64,000 bases of DNA from Planomonospora_B alba (GTDB lineage: Bacteria > Actinomycetota > Actinomycetes > Streptosporangiales > Streptosporangiaceae). The notes under the pieces are model-generated. The model was not told the DNA's origin, ran no database searches, and was given only the letters and a program-made list of their open reading frames with translations. Position 1 is the first letter of the stretch; every line of letters starts with the position of its first letter. This document shows positions 48,370-57,426 of the stretch, in pieces. Position numbers and translations under genes: made by a program. Location: positions 1 to 64,000 of the forward strand of contig NZ_BAAAUT010000030.1 in the NCBI RefSeq assembly GCF_039534085.1, in the 5' to 3' direction.

Positions 48370-49806
48370 TCACGCCTTGGCCTCCAGGACGTACTTGCCC
48401 ACGTTGTCGTGGTCGACGGCGATCGGGTACTCGCCGGTGAAGCAGGCGCGGCAGAGCCGCTCGGCGGGGATCGTGGTCGCCGCGGTCAGGCCCTCCAGCG
48501 AGATGTAGCCGAGGGAGTCGGCGCCGAGGGAGTCGCGGATCTCCTCCACGCTGAGCGAGCCGGCGATCAGCTCGGCCCTCGTCGCGAAGTCGATGCCGTA
48601 GAAGCACGGCCAGGCGACCGGCGGCGAGGAGATCCGGACGTGGACCTCGCGCGCGCCCGCCTCCCGCAGCATCTTGACGATCGCCCGCTGGGTGTTGCCG
48701 CGCACGATCGAGTCGTCCACGACGACCAGGCGCTTGCCGGCGACGACCTCCTTCAGCGGGTTCAGCTTGAGTCGGATGCCGAGCTGGCGGATCGTCTGGG
48801 ACGGCTGGATGAAGGTCCGGCCGACGTAGGAGTTCTTCACCAGGCCCTGGCCGTACGGGATCCCGCTCTCCTCGGCGTAGCCGACGGCGGCGGGGGTGCC
48901 GGACTCGGGCGTGGGGATGACCAGGTCGGCCTCGACCGGGTGCTCGCGGGCCAGCGTGCGGCCGACCTCGACGCGGGTGCTCTGCACGCCGCGCCCGGCG
49001 ATGGTGGTGTCGGGACGGGCGAGGTAGACGTACTCGAACAGGCAGCCCTTGGGCTCGGCCAGCGCGAACCTGCGGGACCGCACGCCGCGCTCGTCGATGG
49101 TGATGAGCTCGCCCGGCTCGATCTCGCGGACGAAGGTGGCGCCCACGATGTCCAGGGCGGCGGTCTCGGAGGCGACCGCCCAGCCGCGCTCCAGCCGGCC
49201 GAGGACCAGCGGGCGGATGCCCTGCGGGTCGCGGGCGGCGTACAGCGTCCGCTCGTCCATGAAGACGAGCGAGTAGGCGCCCTTGACCTGCGGGAGGAGA
49301 TCGGCGGCGGCGTCCTCGACGGGCTGGCCGCGGTCCTGGGCCAGCAGCGCGGTCAGCACCTCGGTGTCGGTGGTCGCGCGGACGGTGCCCGGGGCGAGCC
49401 GCCGGGCCAGCTCGGGGGTGTTGATCAGGTTGCCGTTGTGGGCGAGCGCGAGCCCGCCGCCGTCGGCGGAGCTCAGCGTCGGCTGGGCGTTCTCCCAGAC
49501 GCTCGACCCGGTGGTCGAGTAGCGGCAGTGGCCGATGGCCAGATGACCGCGGAGGGTGCCCAGCACCGACTCGTCGAAGACCTGGGCCACCAGGCCCATG
49601 TCCTTGTAGACGAGGATGCGGCTGCCCTCGCTGACCGCGATGCCGGCCGACTCCTGGCCGCGGTGTTGCAACGCGTACAGCCCGTAGTAGGTGAGTTTGG
49701 AGACCTCCTCCCCGGGGGCCCATACGCCGAAGACGCCGCAGGCGTCCTTCGGGGGTCGGTCACGGGGGTCAAGGTCATGGCTCAGCTGGCCGTCGCCCTT
49801 CAGCAC
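48370..49806 (-). CDS. purF: Amidophosphoribosyltransferase
   Basis: 478 residues from GTG 49806. A short propeptide ends before the N-terminal nucleophile Cys in PKDACGVFGVWAPGEEV (about residue 20). The glutaminase domain has LQHRGQESAG, GHCRYSTTGSS and HNGNLIN, and the PRTase domain has the PRPP loop VVVDDSIVRGNTQRAIV. Four Cys-type positions (for example CFYG and CRACFTGEYP) suggest the iron-sulfur form of Bacillus/actinobacterial PurF. It makes phosphoribosylamine, the first step of purine synthesis. Divergent from the DUF4190 gene. Confidence 0.97.
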   Translation of the reverse strand: MLKGDGQLSHDLDPRDRPPKDACGVFGVWAPGEEVSKLTYYGLYALQHRGQESAGIAVSEGSRILVYKDMGLVAQVFDESVLGTLRGHLAIGHCRYSTTGSSVWENAQPTLSSADGGGLALAHNGNLINTPELARRLAPGTVRATTDTEVLTALLAQDRGQPVEDAAADLLPQVKGAYSLVFMDERTLYAARDPQGIRPLVLGRLERGWAVASETAALDIVGATFVREIEPGELITIDERGVRSRRFALAEPKGCLFEYVYLARPDTTIAGRGVQSTRVEVGRTLAREHPVEADLVIPTPESGTPAAVGYAEESGIPYGQGLVKNSYVGRTFIQPSQTIRQLGIRLKLNPLKEVVAGKRLVVVDDSIVRGNTQRAIVKMLREAGAREVHVRISSPPVAWPCFYGIDFATRAELIAGSLSVEEIRDSLGADSLGYISLEGLTAATTIPAERLCRACFTGEYPIAVDHDNVGKYVLEAKA

Positions 49807-49987
49807 ATGGCTCAGTGTAGGTCGGGCTCCCGATTGCTCGTACCCCGGGTCCGGCTCTCCGGCTTGCCACACCCTGACCGAACGATCGCTCCCGATTTGC
49901 CGAGCCGGTCGGTGATATCCGCGGCGACCGGGGGAAAGTGGGATCTCCGGCATGTCTACACGTCGGGAGATCGTCGGGAGAGCGGAC

Positions 49988-51316
49988 GTGACAACACCTG
50001 TGGACCCAGATCAGCCTGAGCCGCGGCGGGAGCCGGAGGGCCGGCGGCCCGAGCGGGAGGAGCCGGGGCCTCCGGACGCCCGGGAGCCCTCGCAGGTCCC
50101 GGAGTTCCCGGAGTTCCCGGAGTTCCCGGAGCCTCCGGAGGTCTCCACCGCGCCGATGCCGGGTGTGCCGGGGACGCCGGACGCCCCCGGCGGGTACGGC
50201 CCGCCGGGGGAGCCGAGGCCGCCGCACCCGGACGTGCCGGACGCGCCGGAGGTGCCGGGGACGCCGGGTGAGCCCGCCCCGCCCGAGGAGCCCAGCCCGC
50301 CGGGGGAGCCGAGGCCGCCGCACCCGGACGTGCCGGACGCGCCGGAGGTGCCCGAGCCGTTCCGGATGGACCCGGGAGACCGGGGCCCGGAGCCGGAGGC
50401 GGCGCCGCCTCCCTATCCGGGCTGGGAGAGCGCCGCCGAGCGGCCCCTCGGCGAGGGACCGGTGATCCAGCCGGGTGCCTCGGCCGTCTCCGGCCCCTCG
50501 CGGTACGAGCCGCCGACGCCCCCGCCGGGTACCGGTCCCGTCCCGTCCCCGCCCGGCGGGCCCGCCGCGGGGGAGTCCCCGGTGGGCGGGCCGGCCGCGC
50601 CGGAGGAGCCGCCCGGTCCCGGCGGGCCGTACGGCGGGCCCGCCGCGGGGGCCGCGGGCCCGCCCGGTGAGCCGACCGCCGGGGCGCGGCCCTATGGTGG
50701 TGAGCCTGTGGGACGGACCGGAGCCGGGGGTCCCGCGGGGCAGGAGGGCGGCCCGTCCGGGCCGGGCGGCCGGCAGCCGTCCCCGCCCTCCGCCGCGCAG
50801 CCCCCGCCCCACGCCCCCGTTACTCCGCCGTCCGGCGGATTCGCATATCAGGCGCCGCCTCCGGGCGGCTCCTCCTCCGCGCCGCCCCCGGGCGGCGCCT
50901 ACCCCGCCCCGCAGGGCCCGCCGCAGGCGGCGCCGTGGCCGGGCGGTCCGACATATCCCGGAGGCCCGGCGCAGTATCCGGTGCCTCCGGGCATGCGGCC
51001 CGCGACCGGGCGGGGCGGCGGGCTCGGCACCGCCGCGCTCGTGCTCGGCATCGCCAGCGTCCTGCTGCTCGTCGCCTGCGGGCTGGGCGTGCTGACGGCG
51101 ATCGCCGGTCTGATCGTGGGCTTCATCGCGGTGGCCAAGGACGCCAACCGCCGCCGCGCCTGGGTGGGCATCGCCCTGAGCGCCCTCGCCCTGGTCATCG
51201 CCGCGGCATCCGTCGTCTGGTTCTTCAGCCGTGCGAGCGCCTGCATGGACCTGCCGCCCGGGCTCCAGGAGCGCTGCCTGGAGGAGCGGTTCGGCATCCG
51301 GGTCGAGGTGCCCTGA
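49988..51316 (+). CDS. Proline-rich DUF4190 membrane protein
   Basis: 442 residues from GTG 49988 (GGGAGA upstream; an in-frame ATG at 49952 is possible). Residues 1-345 are Pro/Gly/Glu-rich low complexity with internal repeats (PEFPEFPEFPEP; a 19-residue unit around PPHPDVPDAPEVP occurs twice). The C-terminal 95 residues carry the DUF4190 pair of membrane segments (LGTAALVLGIASVLLLVACGLGVLTAIAGLIVGFIAVAKD, then RRAWVGIALSALALVIAAASVVWFF). The long disordered part is probably cytosolic and may bind SH3-like or kinase partners; role unknown. It diverges from purF. Confidence 0.85.
   Translation: MTTPVDPDQPEPRREPEGRRPEREEPGPPDAREPSQVPEFPEFPEFPEPPEVSTAPMPGVPGTPDAPGGYGPPGEPRPPHPDVPDAPEVPGTPGEPAPPEEPSPPGEPRPPHPDVPDAPEVPEPFRMDPGDRGPEPEAAPPPYPGWESAAERPLGEGPVIQPGASAVSGPSRYEPPTPPPGTGPVPSPPGGPAAGESPVGGPAAPEEPPGPGGPYGGPAAGAAGPPGEPTAGARPYGGEPVGRTGAGGPAGQEGGPSGPGGRQPSPPSAAQPPPHAPVTPPSGGFAYQAPPPGGSSSAPPPGGAYPAPQGPPQAAPWPGGPTYPGGPAQYPVPPGMRPATGRGGGLGTAALVLGIASVLLLVACGLGVLTAIAGLIVGFIAVAKDANRRRAWVGIALSALALVIAAASVVWFFSRASACMDLPPGLQERCLEERFGIRVEVP
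50199..50352 (+). repeat. 58-base in-frame direct repeat in the proline-rich gene
   Basis: Bases 50199-50256 and 50295-50352 are identical, offset 96 bases (32 codons), giving a duplicated PPHPDVPDAPEVP-containing unit. Such exact repeats promote slippage and length change of the low-complexity region. Confidence 0.85.
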
Positions 51317-51380
51317 CCGGCGACGCGCCCGCGGCCCCAGGGCTCCGGCCGTGTCCCGTGCCGGGCCCGCCCGCGCGACC

Positions 51381-51827
51381 TCAGACGACCGGGAGGTGCT
51401 CCGCCAGGTCGGCGCGGGCCCCGCTCGCCGCGACGCGCCCGTCCGCCACCGCCTCGGTCCACGCCAGCCGCCCGGTGGCCAGCTCCAGCCACGTCCGCGC
51501 GTCCGTCTCCACCACGTTCGGCGGGGTGCCCCGGGTGTGCCGGGGGCCCGCCACGCACTGCACCGCCGCGTACGGGGGCACCCGCACCTCCACGGTCCGG
51601 CCCGGGGCCGCCGCGGCCAGCCGGTCCAGCAGGTGCCGTACGGCCAGGCGGGCGGCGTCCCGCTCCGGCCGGAGCCCCCGTCCGTAGGCCCGTAGGACGA
51701 CCGCGACACACGCTCCCAGCAGGGCGTCGAGGCCGTCCGGGCCGTCGTAGGGCGGCTCGTCGAGGGCGGTCAGCTGCTCGTCCAGCGCGGCGCGGACCTT
51801 GGCGGGATCGGGTTTGTGAGGTGGCAC
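51381..51827 (-). CDS. Sterol-carrier-protein family protein
   Basis: 148 residues of the actinobacterial SCP-2-like family: PPHKPDPAKVRAALDEQLTAL at the start, a VVLRAYGRGLRPERDAARLAVRHLLDRL helix, then EVRVPPYAAVQCVAGPRHTRGTPPNVVETDARTWLELATGRLAWTEAVADG, which is the SCP core. Members bind hydrophobic ligands in a cavity. This small family has a stable place near purF in actinomycetes; its function is not known. It converges with the DUF4190 gene. Confidence 0.85.
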   Translation of the reverse strand: MPPHKPDPAKVRAALDEQLTALDEPPYDGPDGLDALLGACVAVVLRAYGRGLRPERDAARLAVRHLLDRLAAAAPGRTVEVRVPPYAAVQCVAGPRHTRGTPPNVVETDARTWLELATGRLAWTEAVADGRVAASGARADLAEHLPVV

Positions 51828-51997
51828 GCCCCCATCATGCCCGCCGCAGGGGACACCCAGGGGAGGGGAGGCGGCCGGAGAATCCGCCCATCGATGACGA
51901 ACGGTTCATCACCCGGGCAAACGTCGTTCACCTCCGGTTCGGCCGGTCCGCCTAGCGTCCCGGCTCGGAAACATCTGTGCACCCTTTGGAGGCCACT

Positions 51998-54082
51998 GTG
52001 GCGAACCCCTCGCCGCGCCGAACGCTCCCGCTGCTCACGAGCCCGCACAAGAGCGGGCGCAGCGCGCTGACCTGCGAGTTCCGCTGCGGCAACGCGTGCG
52101 CGCACGACGTCCCCAACACCAGCGACAACGCGTACTTCGGCGACGTGGTCACCTCGGTCCTGTCCCGCCGCGGCGTGCTCCGGGCGGGGGCGCTCGGCGC
52201 CGTGGCCGTCGGGGCGGGGGTGGCCGGCGTGGCGGGTGCCGTGCCCGCCGCCGCCGACCCCGGGGTGGAGGCGCAGGGCTTCGGCCGCGGGCACGAGCAC
52301 GGCCGGGGCGCGCTGCGCTTCGCGGCCGTCGCGCCGAACAGGGAGGACCGCATCGTCGTCCCCGAGGGCTACGAGTCGGCCGTCGTCGTGCGCTGGGGCG
52401 ACCCGGTCCTGCCCGGCGCCCCGGAGTTCGACTACGAGAACCAGACCGCCGAGGCGCAGGCCAAGCAGTTCGGCTACAACTGCGACTTCGTGACGTTCTT
52501 CCCGATGGGCCGCGACCGCGGCCTGCTCTGGGTGAACCACGAGTACACCGACGAGGCGCTGATGTTCCGCGGCTACACCGGCGGGAACGCCGCGACCGAG
52601 GAGCAGATCAAGATCGCCCTGGCCGCGCACGGCGGCTCGGTGGTCGAGGTCGAGCGGGTGCGCGGCACCGGCCGGTGGACGCTGGTCACCCGGGGCCGCC
52701 GCCGCTACAACCGCCGCATCACCGCGCAGACCCCGATGCGGTTCACCGGCCCGGCCGCCGGCAGCGACCTGCTGAAGACCGCCGCCGACCCGGAGGGCAC
52801 CACCGTCCTCGGCATGCTGAACAACTGCGCGGGCGGCACCACCCCGTGGGGCACCGTGCTGACCGCCGAGGAGAACTTCAACCAGTACTTCGTGCTGGGC
52901 AGCGGCGCGCCGGAGGACCAGAAGGCCGCCCTCAAGCGGTACGGCATCGACACCGCCTCGACCACGCCGGGCGGACGCCGCTTCGACCGGGTCGAGGAGC
53001 GCTTCGACCTGTCCAAGCACCCGCACGAGGCCAACCGCTTCGGCTGGATCGTGGAGATCGACCCGTTCGACCCCGACTCCACCCCGGTCAAGCGCACCGC
53101 GCTGGGCCGCTTCGCGCACGAGGCCGCCACCACCACCCTGGCCAAGGACGGCCGGGTCGTGGCCTACATGGGCGACGACTCCCGCTTCGAGTACGTCTAC
53201 AAGTTCGTCTCGAAGAAGCGCTACATCCCCGGCTTCGACCGCCACAACCGCACCCTGCTGGACGAGGGCACGCTGTACGTGGCGAAGTTCACCGGTGACA
53301 GCCCGGCCGCCGAGATCGACGGCTCCGGCAAGCTCCCCGCCGACGGCGGCTTCGACGGCTCGGGCGAGTGGATCCCGCTGGTCACCGGGAACGTCTCCCA
53401 CGTGCCGGGCATGACCGCCGCCGAGGTCCTGGTCTTCACCCGGCTGGCCGCCGACAAGGTCGGCGCGACCAGGATGGACCGGCCCGAGGACGTCGAGCGC
53501 AACCCCGTCACCGGCGCCGTCTACGTGGCGCTGACCAACAACTCCAACCGGGCCCCGGCCCAGGCGGACGAGGCCAACCCGCGCGCCTACAACAAGCACG
53601 GCCACGTGCTGGAGATCGTCGAGCGCCGCAACGACGCCGGGGCCACGACCTTCGCCTGGTCGCTCCCGCTGGTCTGCGGCGACCCGGCCGACGCCTCGAC
53701 CTACTTCGCCGGATTCGACAAGAGCAAGGTCTCGCCGATCTCCTGCCCGGACAACCTGGCCTTCGACCGCGACGGCAACCTGTGGATCTCCACGGACGGC
53801 AACGCGCTCGGCTCCAACGACGGCCTGTTCGTCATGCCGGTCGCCGGGCGCGAGCGCGGCCACCTGCGCCAGTTCCTCACCGTGCCGCTCGGCGCGGAGA
53901 CCTGCGGCCCGATGATCACCGAGGACCAGCGCAGCGTCTTCGTCGCGGTGCAGCACCCCGGTGAGGTCGACGGCGCCTCTCCGGAGTCCCCCGCCAGCCA
54001 CTGGCCGGACGGCGGCGACAGCCAGCCCCGCCCGTCGGTCGCGGTGGCCTGGCACAGCCGGGGCAAGAAGATCGGTTCCTGA
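51998..54082 (+). CDS. PhoX-family phosphatase, Tat-exported (DUF839)
   Basis: 694 residues from GTG 51998, with TTTGGAGG six bases upstream. An unusually long N-region precedes the twin-arginine signal SRRGVLRAGALGAVAVGAGVAGVAGA (about residues 55-80). The mature part has the PhoX signatures EFDYENQTAEAQAKQFGYNCDF, LLWVNHEYTDE, NNCAGGTTPWGTVLTAEENFNQYF, HEAATTTLAKDGRVVAYMGDDSRFEYVYKFV, RPEDVERNPVTGAVYVALTNN and DNLAFDRDGNLWI. PhoX enzymes are Ca2+/Fe3+ phosphatases exported folded, made under phosphate starvation. A PHO box was not recognised in the 170-base upstream gap. Confidence 0.92.
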   Translation: MANPSPRRTLPLLTSPHKSGRSALTCEFRCGNACAHDVPNTSDNAYFGDVVTSVLSRRGVLRAGALGAVAVGAGVAGVAGAVPAAADPGVEAQGFGRGHEHGRGALRFAAVAPNREDRIVVPEGYESAVVVRWGDPVLPGAPEFDYENQTAEAQAKQFGYNCDFVTFFPMGRDRGLLWVNHEYTDEALMFRGYTGGNAATEEQIKIALAAHGGSVVEVERVRGTGRWTLVTRGRRRYNRRITAQTPMRFTGPAAGSDLLKTAADPEGTTVLGMLNNCAGGTTPWGTVLTAEENFNQYFVLGSGAPEDQKAALKRYGIDTASTTPGGRRFDRVEERFDLSKHPHEANRFGWIVEIDPFDPDSTPVKRTALGRFAHEAATTTLAKDGRVVAYMGDDSRFEYVYKFVSKKRYIPGFDRHNRTLLDEGTLYVAKFTGDSPAAEIDGSGKLPADGGFDGSGEWIPLVTGNVSHVPGMTAAEVLVFTRLAADKVGATRMDRPEDVERNPVTGAVYVALTNNSNRAPAQADEANPRAYNKHGHVLEIVERRNDAGATTFAWSLPLVCGDPADASTYFAGFDKSKVSPISCPDNLAFDRDGNLWISTDGNALGSNDGLFVMPVAGRERGHLRQFLTVPLGAETCGPMITEDQRSVFVAVQHPGEVDGASPESPASHWPDGGDSQPRPSVAVAWHSRGKKIGS

Positions 54083-54089
54083 TCCCGGC

Positions 54090-54133
54090 GCGCCCCGCCG
54101 TACCGGCATCCGGGAGCCGGTACGGCGGGGCGC
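54090..54133. terminator. Strong bidirectional terminator with 18-pair stem
   Basis: GCGCCCCGCCGTACCGGC (54090-54107) and its perfect complement (54116-54133) enclose an 8-base loop. It lies between the convergent phoX-like and AraC-type genes, 8 and 10 bases from their stops. Confidence 0.85.
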
Positions 54134-54142
54134 CGGGCCCGT

Positions 54143-55009
54143 TCAGGCGGTCTCCCGCTCCACGGGGATCCAGAGCTCGGCCTCCGCCTCCGTGCCGTCC
54201 GGGGAGACCACCGTGCGGGAGATCTCCGGGCCCGGCCGGCTCCGGTACGGGTTGGAGGGGAACCACTGGGTGAACACGTCCCGCCACAGGTACTGCACCG
54301 CCTGCGGGAACGCGCCGGAGGCCTCGAAGACCGCCCAGGCGCCCGCCGGGACCTCCAGCACGTCCATGCCCTCGGGGGCGTCGGCGCCCGTCACCGCGGC
54401 GCAGTAGTAGTCGAGCTCGCTGCCCTCCTCCCGCCGGTCGGTGAGGGCGTCGGCCGCGTTGACGAGGCCCTGCGGCGCCTGGTCCGACAGCGCCGCGATG
54501 CGGTCCAGACCCTCCTTGCCGATGCCCCGGGTGAACTCGGCGATCGCCGGGTTCATCCCCTCGTGGACGAGGGGGACGCGGGCCTTCCTGCCCACGAGCC
54601 GGAAGGCGTCCTTCTCCACGATCCTGTACCGCATGCCGCTGCTCCCTTCGACGACGAGGCGGAAGGACATCCGGGGCTGGGAGTACAGCGCGGCGCCGGT
54701 CCGTCTGGCCTCGCCGGGCCCGACGCCGTGCACGGCGCGGAACGCCCGGGCGAACGCCTCGCCCGAGCCGTAGCCGTACCGCACCGCGATGTCGAGCAGC
54801 GTCTCCTGCCCGGCGAGCACCTCGGCGCCCGCCAGGGTGAGCCGCCTGCGGCGGACGTACTCCGACAGCGGCAGGCCCGCCAGCGCGGAGAACAGCCGCC
54901 GGAAGTGGTACTCCGACGTGGCGGCGATCCGCGCCGGCTCGGCCATGTCGATCTCCCCGCCGAGGTGGTCCTCGATGTAGTCGATGGCCCGGTTCAGCCG
55001 CTCCAGCAC
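54143..55009 (-). CDS. AraC-family regulator with GyrI-like effector-binding domain
   Basis: 288 residues. Two HTH units of the AraC domain come first (AIDYIEDHLGGEIDMAEPARIAATSEYHFRRLFSALAGLPLSEYVRRRRLTLAGAEVL...DIAVRYGYGSGEAFARAFRAVHGVGP), then a GyrI/effector-binding domain (about residues 120-285, with MRYRIVEKDAFRLVG and VLEVPAGAWAVFEASGAFPQAVQYLW). This is the Rob/SoxS-like pattern with a small-molecule pocket, often regulating drug efflux. The DHA2-type exporter gene lies 99 bases upstream on the same strand, so the two may form one unit. Confidence 0.92.
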   Translation of the reverse strand: MLERLNRAIDYIEDHLGGEIDMAEPARIAATSEYHFRRLFSALAGLPLSEYVRRRRLTLAGAEVLAGQETLLDIAVRYGYGSGEAFARAFRAVHGVGPGEARRTGAALYSQPRMSFRLVVEGSSGMRYRIVEKDAFRLVGRKARVPLVHEGMNPAIAEFTRGIGKEGLDRIAALSDQAPQGLVNAADALTDRREEGSELDYYCAAVTGADAPEGMDVLEVPAGAWAVFEASGAFPQAVQYLWRDVFTQWFPSNPYRSRPGPEISRTVVSPDGTEAEAELWIPVERETA

Positions 55010-55108
55010 CCCGGCCTCCTTCCCTTGCGAGCACTCACGCTAGGCGGGACGGACCCGGCCGCACCCGACATCCGCGGGCCCGGTCCGGTCGGGTACGGCG
55101 GGCCGCCC

Positions 55109-56584
55109 TCACCGGGCGGCGGGGCCGCGCCGGGGCTCCCGGGCCAGAGCGGCCAGCAGGGCGCCGGTCAGCGCGACGGCGAACAGCACGCCGTACGTCT
55201 GCCGGAAGCCCGCCATGAGCTGCTCGACGGCGACCGGCGACATGCGGGAGAGCGTGCCCGCGTAGATCTGGCCGCGCAGGTGCGGATCGACCGCGCCGGT
55301 CAGCACGCTCAGCGTGACGGCGACGCTGAGCACGATCCCCACATTCATGATCATCAGACGGAAGCCGTTCACCACGCCGAGGCCGCCGGCCGGCAGGGCC
55401 TGCATGACCTGGGTGGTGTTCCCGGTGAGGAAGGTCCCGCTCCCGCACCCGCACAGGAACAGCCCGATCCCGATCACCCAGTACGGCGTGGCGGGGGCGG
55501 TGTTGAGCAGCAGGACCCCCAGGCCGGAGGCGCTGAGCAGGCAGCCGCCGACGGACAGGGCGTAGGGGGAGACCCGGCGGCCCAGGGCGCCGGTGACCGG
55601 GGAGGCCAGCGCCATGCCGGCCGGGACCGGGAGCACGCCCAGCGCGGCGGTGACGGCGTCCACGCCCCGGGCCGCCTGGAAGTAGAGGGCGACCAGCAGG
55701 ATCAGCGCCGAGCGGGCCAGCGCGTTGCAGAACGAGGCCAGGTTGGCGAAGGCCAGCACCCGCCGGCCGAACAGGCGCACGTCGAGCACCGGGTGGGAGG
55801 CGCGGCGCTCGACGAGGACGAGCACCGGGACCAGGAGCGCGGCGACCGCCGCGCCGGCGATCACGACCGGGCTGCCCGGACCGCGCGAGCCCGCCTCGGA
55901 GAGCGCGATCAGCGCGGCCGACAGCAGCGCGAAGACGAGCAGGTTGCCCAGCGCGTCCACCGGCTCGCGGGGGCCCCGCCCGACCCTGCGCAGGGTGAGC
56001 GCCCCCCAGGCGAAGGCGACCAGCCCGGCGGGCACGTTCACCCAGAAGATCCACTGCCAGCCGGCGGTCTCGGCGATCAGCCCGCCCACGGTGGGGCCGG
56101 CGAGCTGGGCGACCGAGAGCGTGCCGATGTAGACGCCCATGCCCTGGCTGAGCCGGTCCGGCGGGAAGGCGTCGGTGATGATCACGGTCCCGTTGGCAAG
56201 GATCATCGCCGCGCCGACCGCCTGGACCACCCGCATCGCGATCAGGAACCACACGTCCGGGGCGAGCCCCGCCAGCAGCGAGGCGGCGGTGAACAGCGCG
56301 AAGCCGGTCAGGTAGACCTCCCGGCGGCCGAGCAGGTCGGCCACCCGGCCGAAGAACACCAGCGTCGCGGTGTTGACCAGCATGAAGGAGAGCAGGATCC
56401 AGCCGGAGGCGAAGGCGTCGGCGCGGAAGTGCCGGACCACCTCGGGCAGGGCGACGTTCAGGGTGCTTCCGGAGACGCCGATCAGCACCAGCCCGAGACT
56501 GGTGACCGAGCAGACGCGCCAGGCGTAGCGGAGCCTGGAGGCGTACTCGGGGGAACCGGGCAGGTCCTGGGGGAGCGCGACCAT
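55109..56584 (-). CDS. MFS transporter, DHA2 (EmrB/QacA-type) drug efflux
   Basis: 491 residues, about 14 hydrophobic segments. Family motifs: SGSTLNVALPEVVRHFRAD in segment 1, LVFFGRVADLLGRREVYLTG in loop 2-3 (motif A), RVVQAVGAAMILANGTVIITDAFP (motif B), and GMGVYIGTLSVAQLAGPTVGGLIAETAGWQWIFWVNVP (motif C and D1). It exports hydrophobic or cationic compounds by proton antiport. It sits between an AraC/GyrI-like regulator and a Crp/Fnr regulator, all on one strand, and either could control it. Confidence 0.92.
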   Translation of the reverse strand: MVALPQDLPGSPEYASRLRYAWRVCSVTSLGLVLIGVSGSTLNVALPEVVRHFRADAFASGWILLSFMLVNTATLVFFGRVADLLGRREVYLTGFALFTAASLLAGLAPDVWFLIAMRVVQAVGAAMILANGTVIITDAFPPDRLSQGMGVYIGTLSVAQLAGPTVGGLIAETAGWQWIFWVNVPAGLVAFAWGALTLRRVGRGPREPVDALGNLLVFALLSAALIALSEAGSRGPGSPVVIAGAAVAALLVPVLVLVERRASHPVLDVRLFGRRVLAFANLASFCNALARSALILLVALYFQAARGVDAVTAALGVLPVPAGMALASPVTGALGRRVSPYALSVGGCLLSASGLGVLLLNTAPATPYWVIGIGLFLCGCGSGTFLTGNTTQVMQALPAGGLGVVNGFRLMIMNVGIVLSVAVTLSVLTGAVDPHLRGQIYAGTLSRMSPVAVEQLMAGFRQTYGVLFAVALTGALLAALAREPRRGPAAR

Positions 56585-56640
56585 GCCCTCCAGTCTGGCC
56601 TACCGGCGGAGGCTTGTTCTGTTCCGGGGCCGGGGAGCGC

Positions 56641-57309
56641 TCACCTGGCCCGCCTGCGCAGGCCCTCCATGTCGTGGACGACGACCCGGCGGCGGCCGGT
56701 CTCGATCAGCCCCCGGTCCCTGAGCGCGCGCAGCGCCTTGCTGACCGCCTCCCGGGAGGCGCCGGTCCACCCGGCCAGCTCGTCCTGGGAGAGCGGGAGC
56801 GCCACCCGCACCGCGCCGCCGGCCTGCTCGCCGTACCGCTCGGCCAGCTCCACCAGCCGGGTGGCGACCCGCCCGGTGGTGTCGAACGCGCCGTACTCGA
56901 TCCGCTTGCGGTCGGCGTCGCGGACCCGGCCGGTCACCGTCCGCAGCAGCAGCACGGCGACGCGGCCGTGCTGGCGCAGGAAGGCCGGGAAGTCGTGGAC
57001 GGCGATGCCCTCGACCGGTTCCAGCGCGGTGACCGTGGCCGAGCGCGGCAGGCCGTCGATGGCGGAGAACTCGCCCAGCAGCGCACCCGGCCCGCGCACG
57101 GCGAGCACCACCTCGGTCCCGGCGGCGGTGTGCGAGGAGACCTTGACCCGGCCGGAGGTGAGCACGAGCACCCAGTCGGCGGCGTCGCCCTCGGTCATCA
57201 GGGTCGCGCCCCGCTCCCAGCGCCGGACCCGCCCGGCGGCGCGCAGCCCGGCGGTCTCCTCGGGGGTGAGCAGGGCGAGGAACTCACCCGGTTCGGGGGA
57301 AGGGCTCAT
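56641..57309 (-). CDS. Crp/Fnr-family transcriptional regulator
   Basis: 222 residues, ATG 57309 with AGGAGGAG upstream. The cyclic-nucleotide-binding domain has the phosphate-binding cassette GALLGEFSAIDGLPRSATVTAL (about residues 79-100), with the Glu and Arg-Ser that hold cAMP in CRP. The winged helix has LSQDELAGWTGASREAVSKALRALRDRGLIETGRRRVVV. No Fe-S Cys cluster, so an Fnr function is unlikely. A nucleotide cyclase gene lies 117 bases upstream on the same strand, which makes a local cAMP circuit plausible. The DHA2 exporter follows 56 bases downstream. Confidence 0.92.
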   Translation of the reverse strand: MSPSPEPGEFLALLTPEETAGLRAAGRVRRWERGATLMTEGDAADWVLVLTSGRVKVSSHTAAGTEVVLAVRGPGALLGEFSAIDGLPRSATVTALEPVEGIAVHDFPAFLRQHGRVAVLLLRTVTGRVRDADRKRIEYGAFDTTGRVATRLVELAERYGEQAGGAVRVALPLSQDELAGWTGASREAVSKALRALRDRGLIETGRRRVVVHDMEGLRRRAR

Positions 57310-57426
57310 CGGTTTCTCCTCCTGGAGGGACGGGCCGGGCGGCACGGCGGCGCCGGCCGTGCCGGTGCGGTACGGCGTGCGGGTGCGCGGGCGGTCCCGG
57401 GGGGCTCTCCGCTGCGGGGTCCGGGG

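Noticed and set aside
48315..49987. Purine riboswitch upstream of purF or between purF and purM
   Set aside because: The 55-base purF-purM gap is too short and the purF upstream region shows no purine-aptamer core (paired loops with TATA...CTACC-like junctions).
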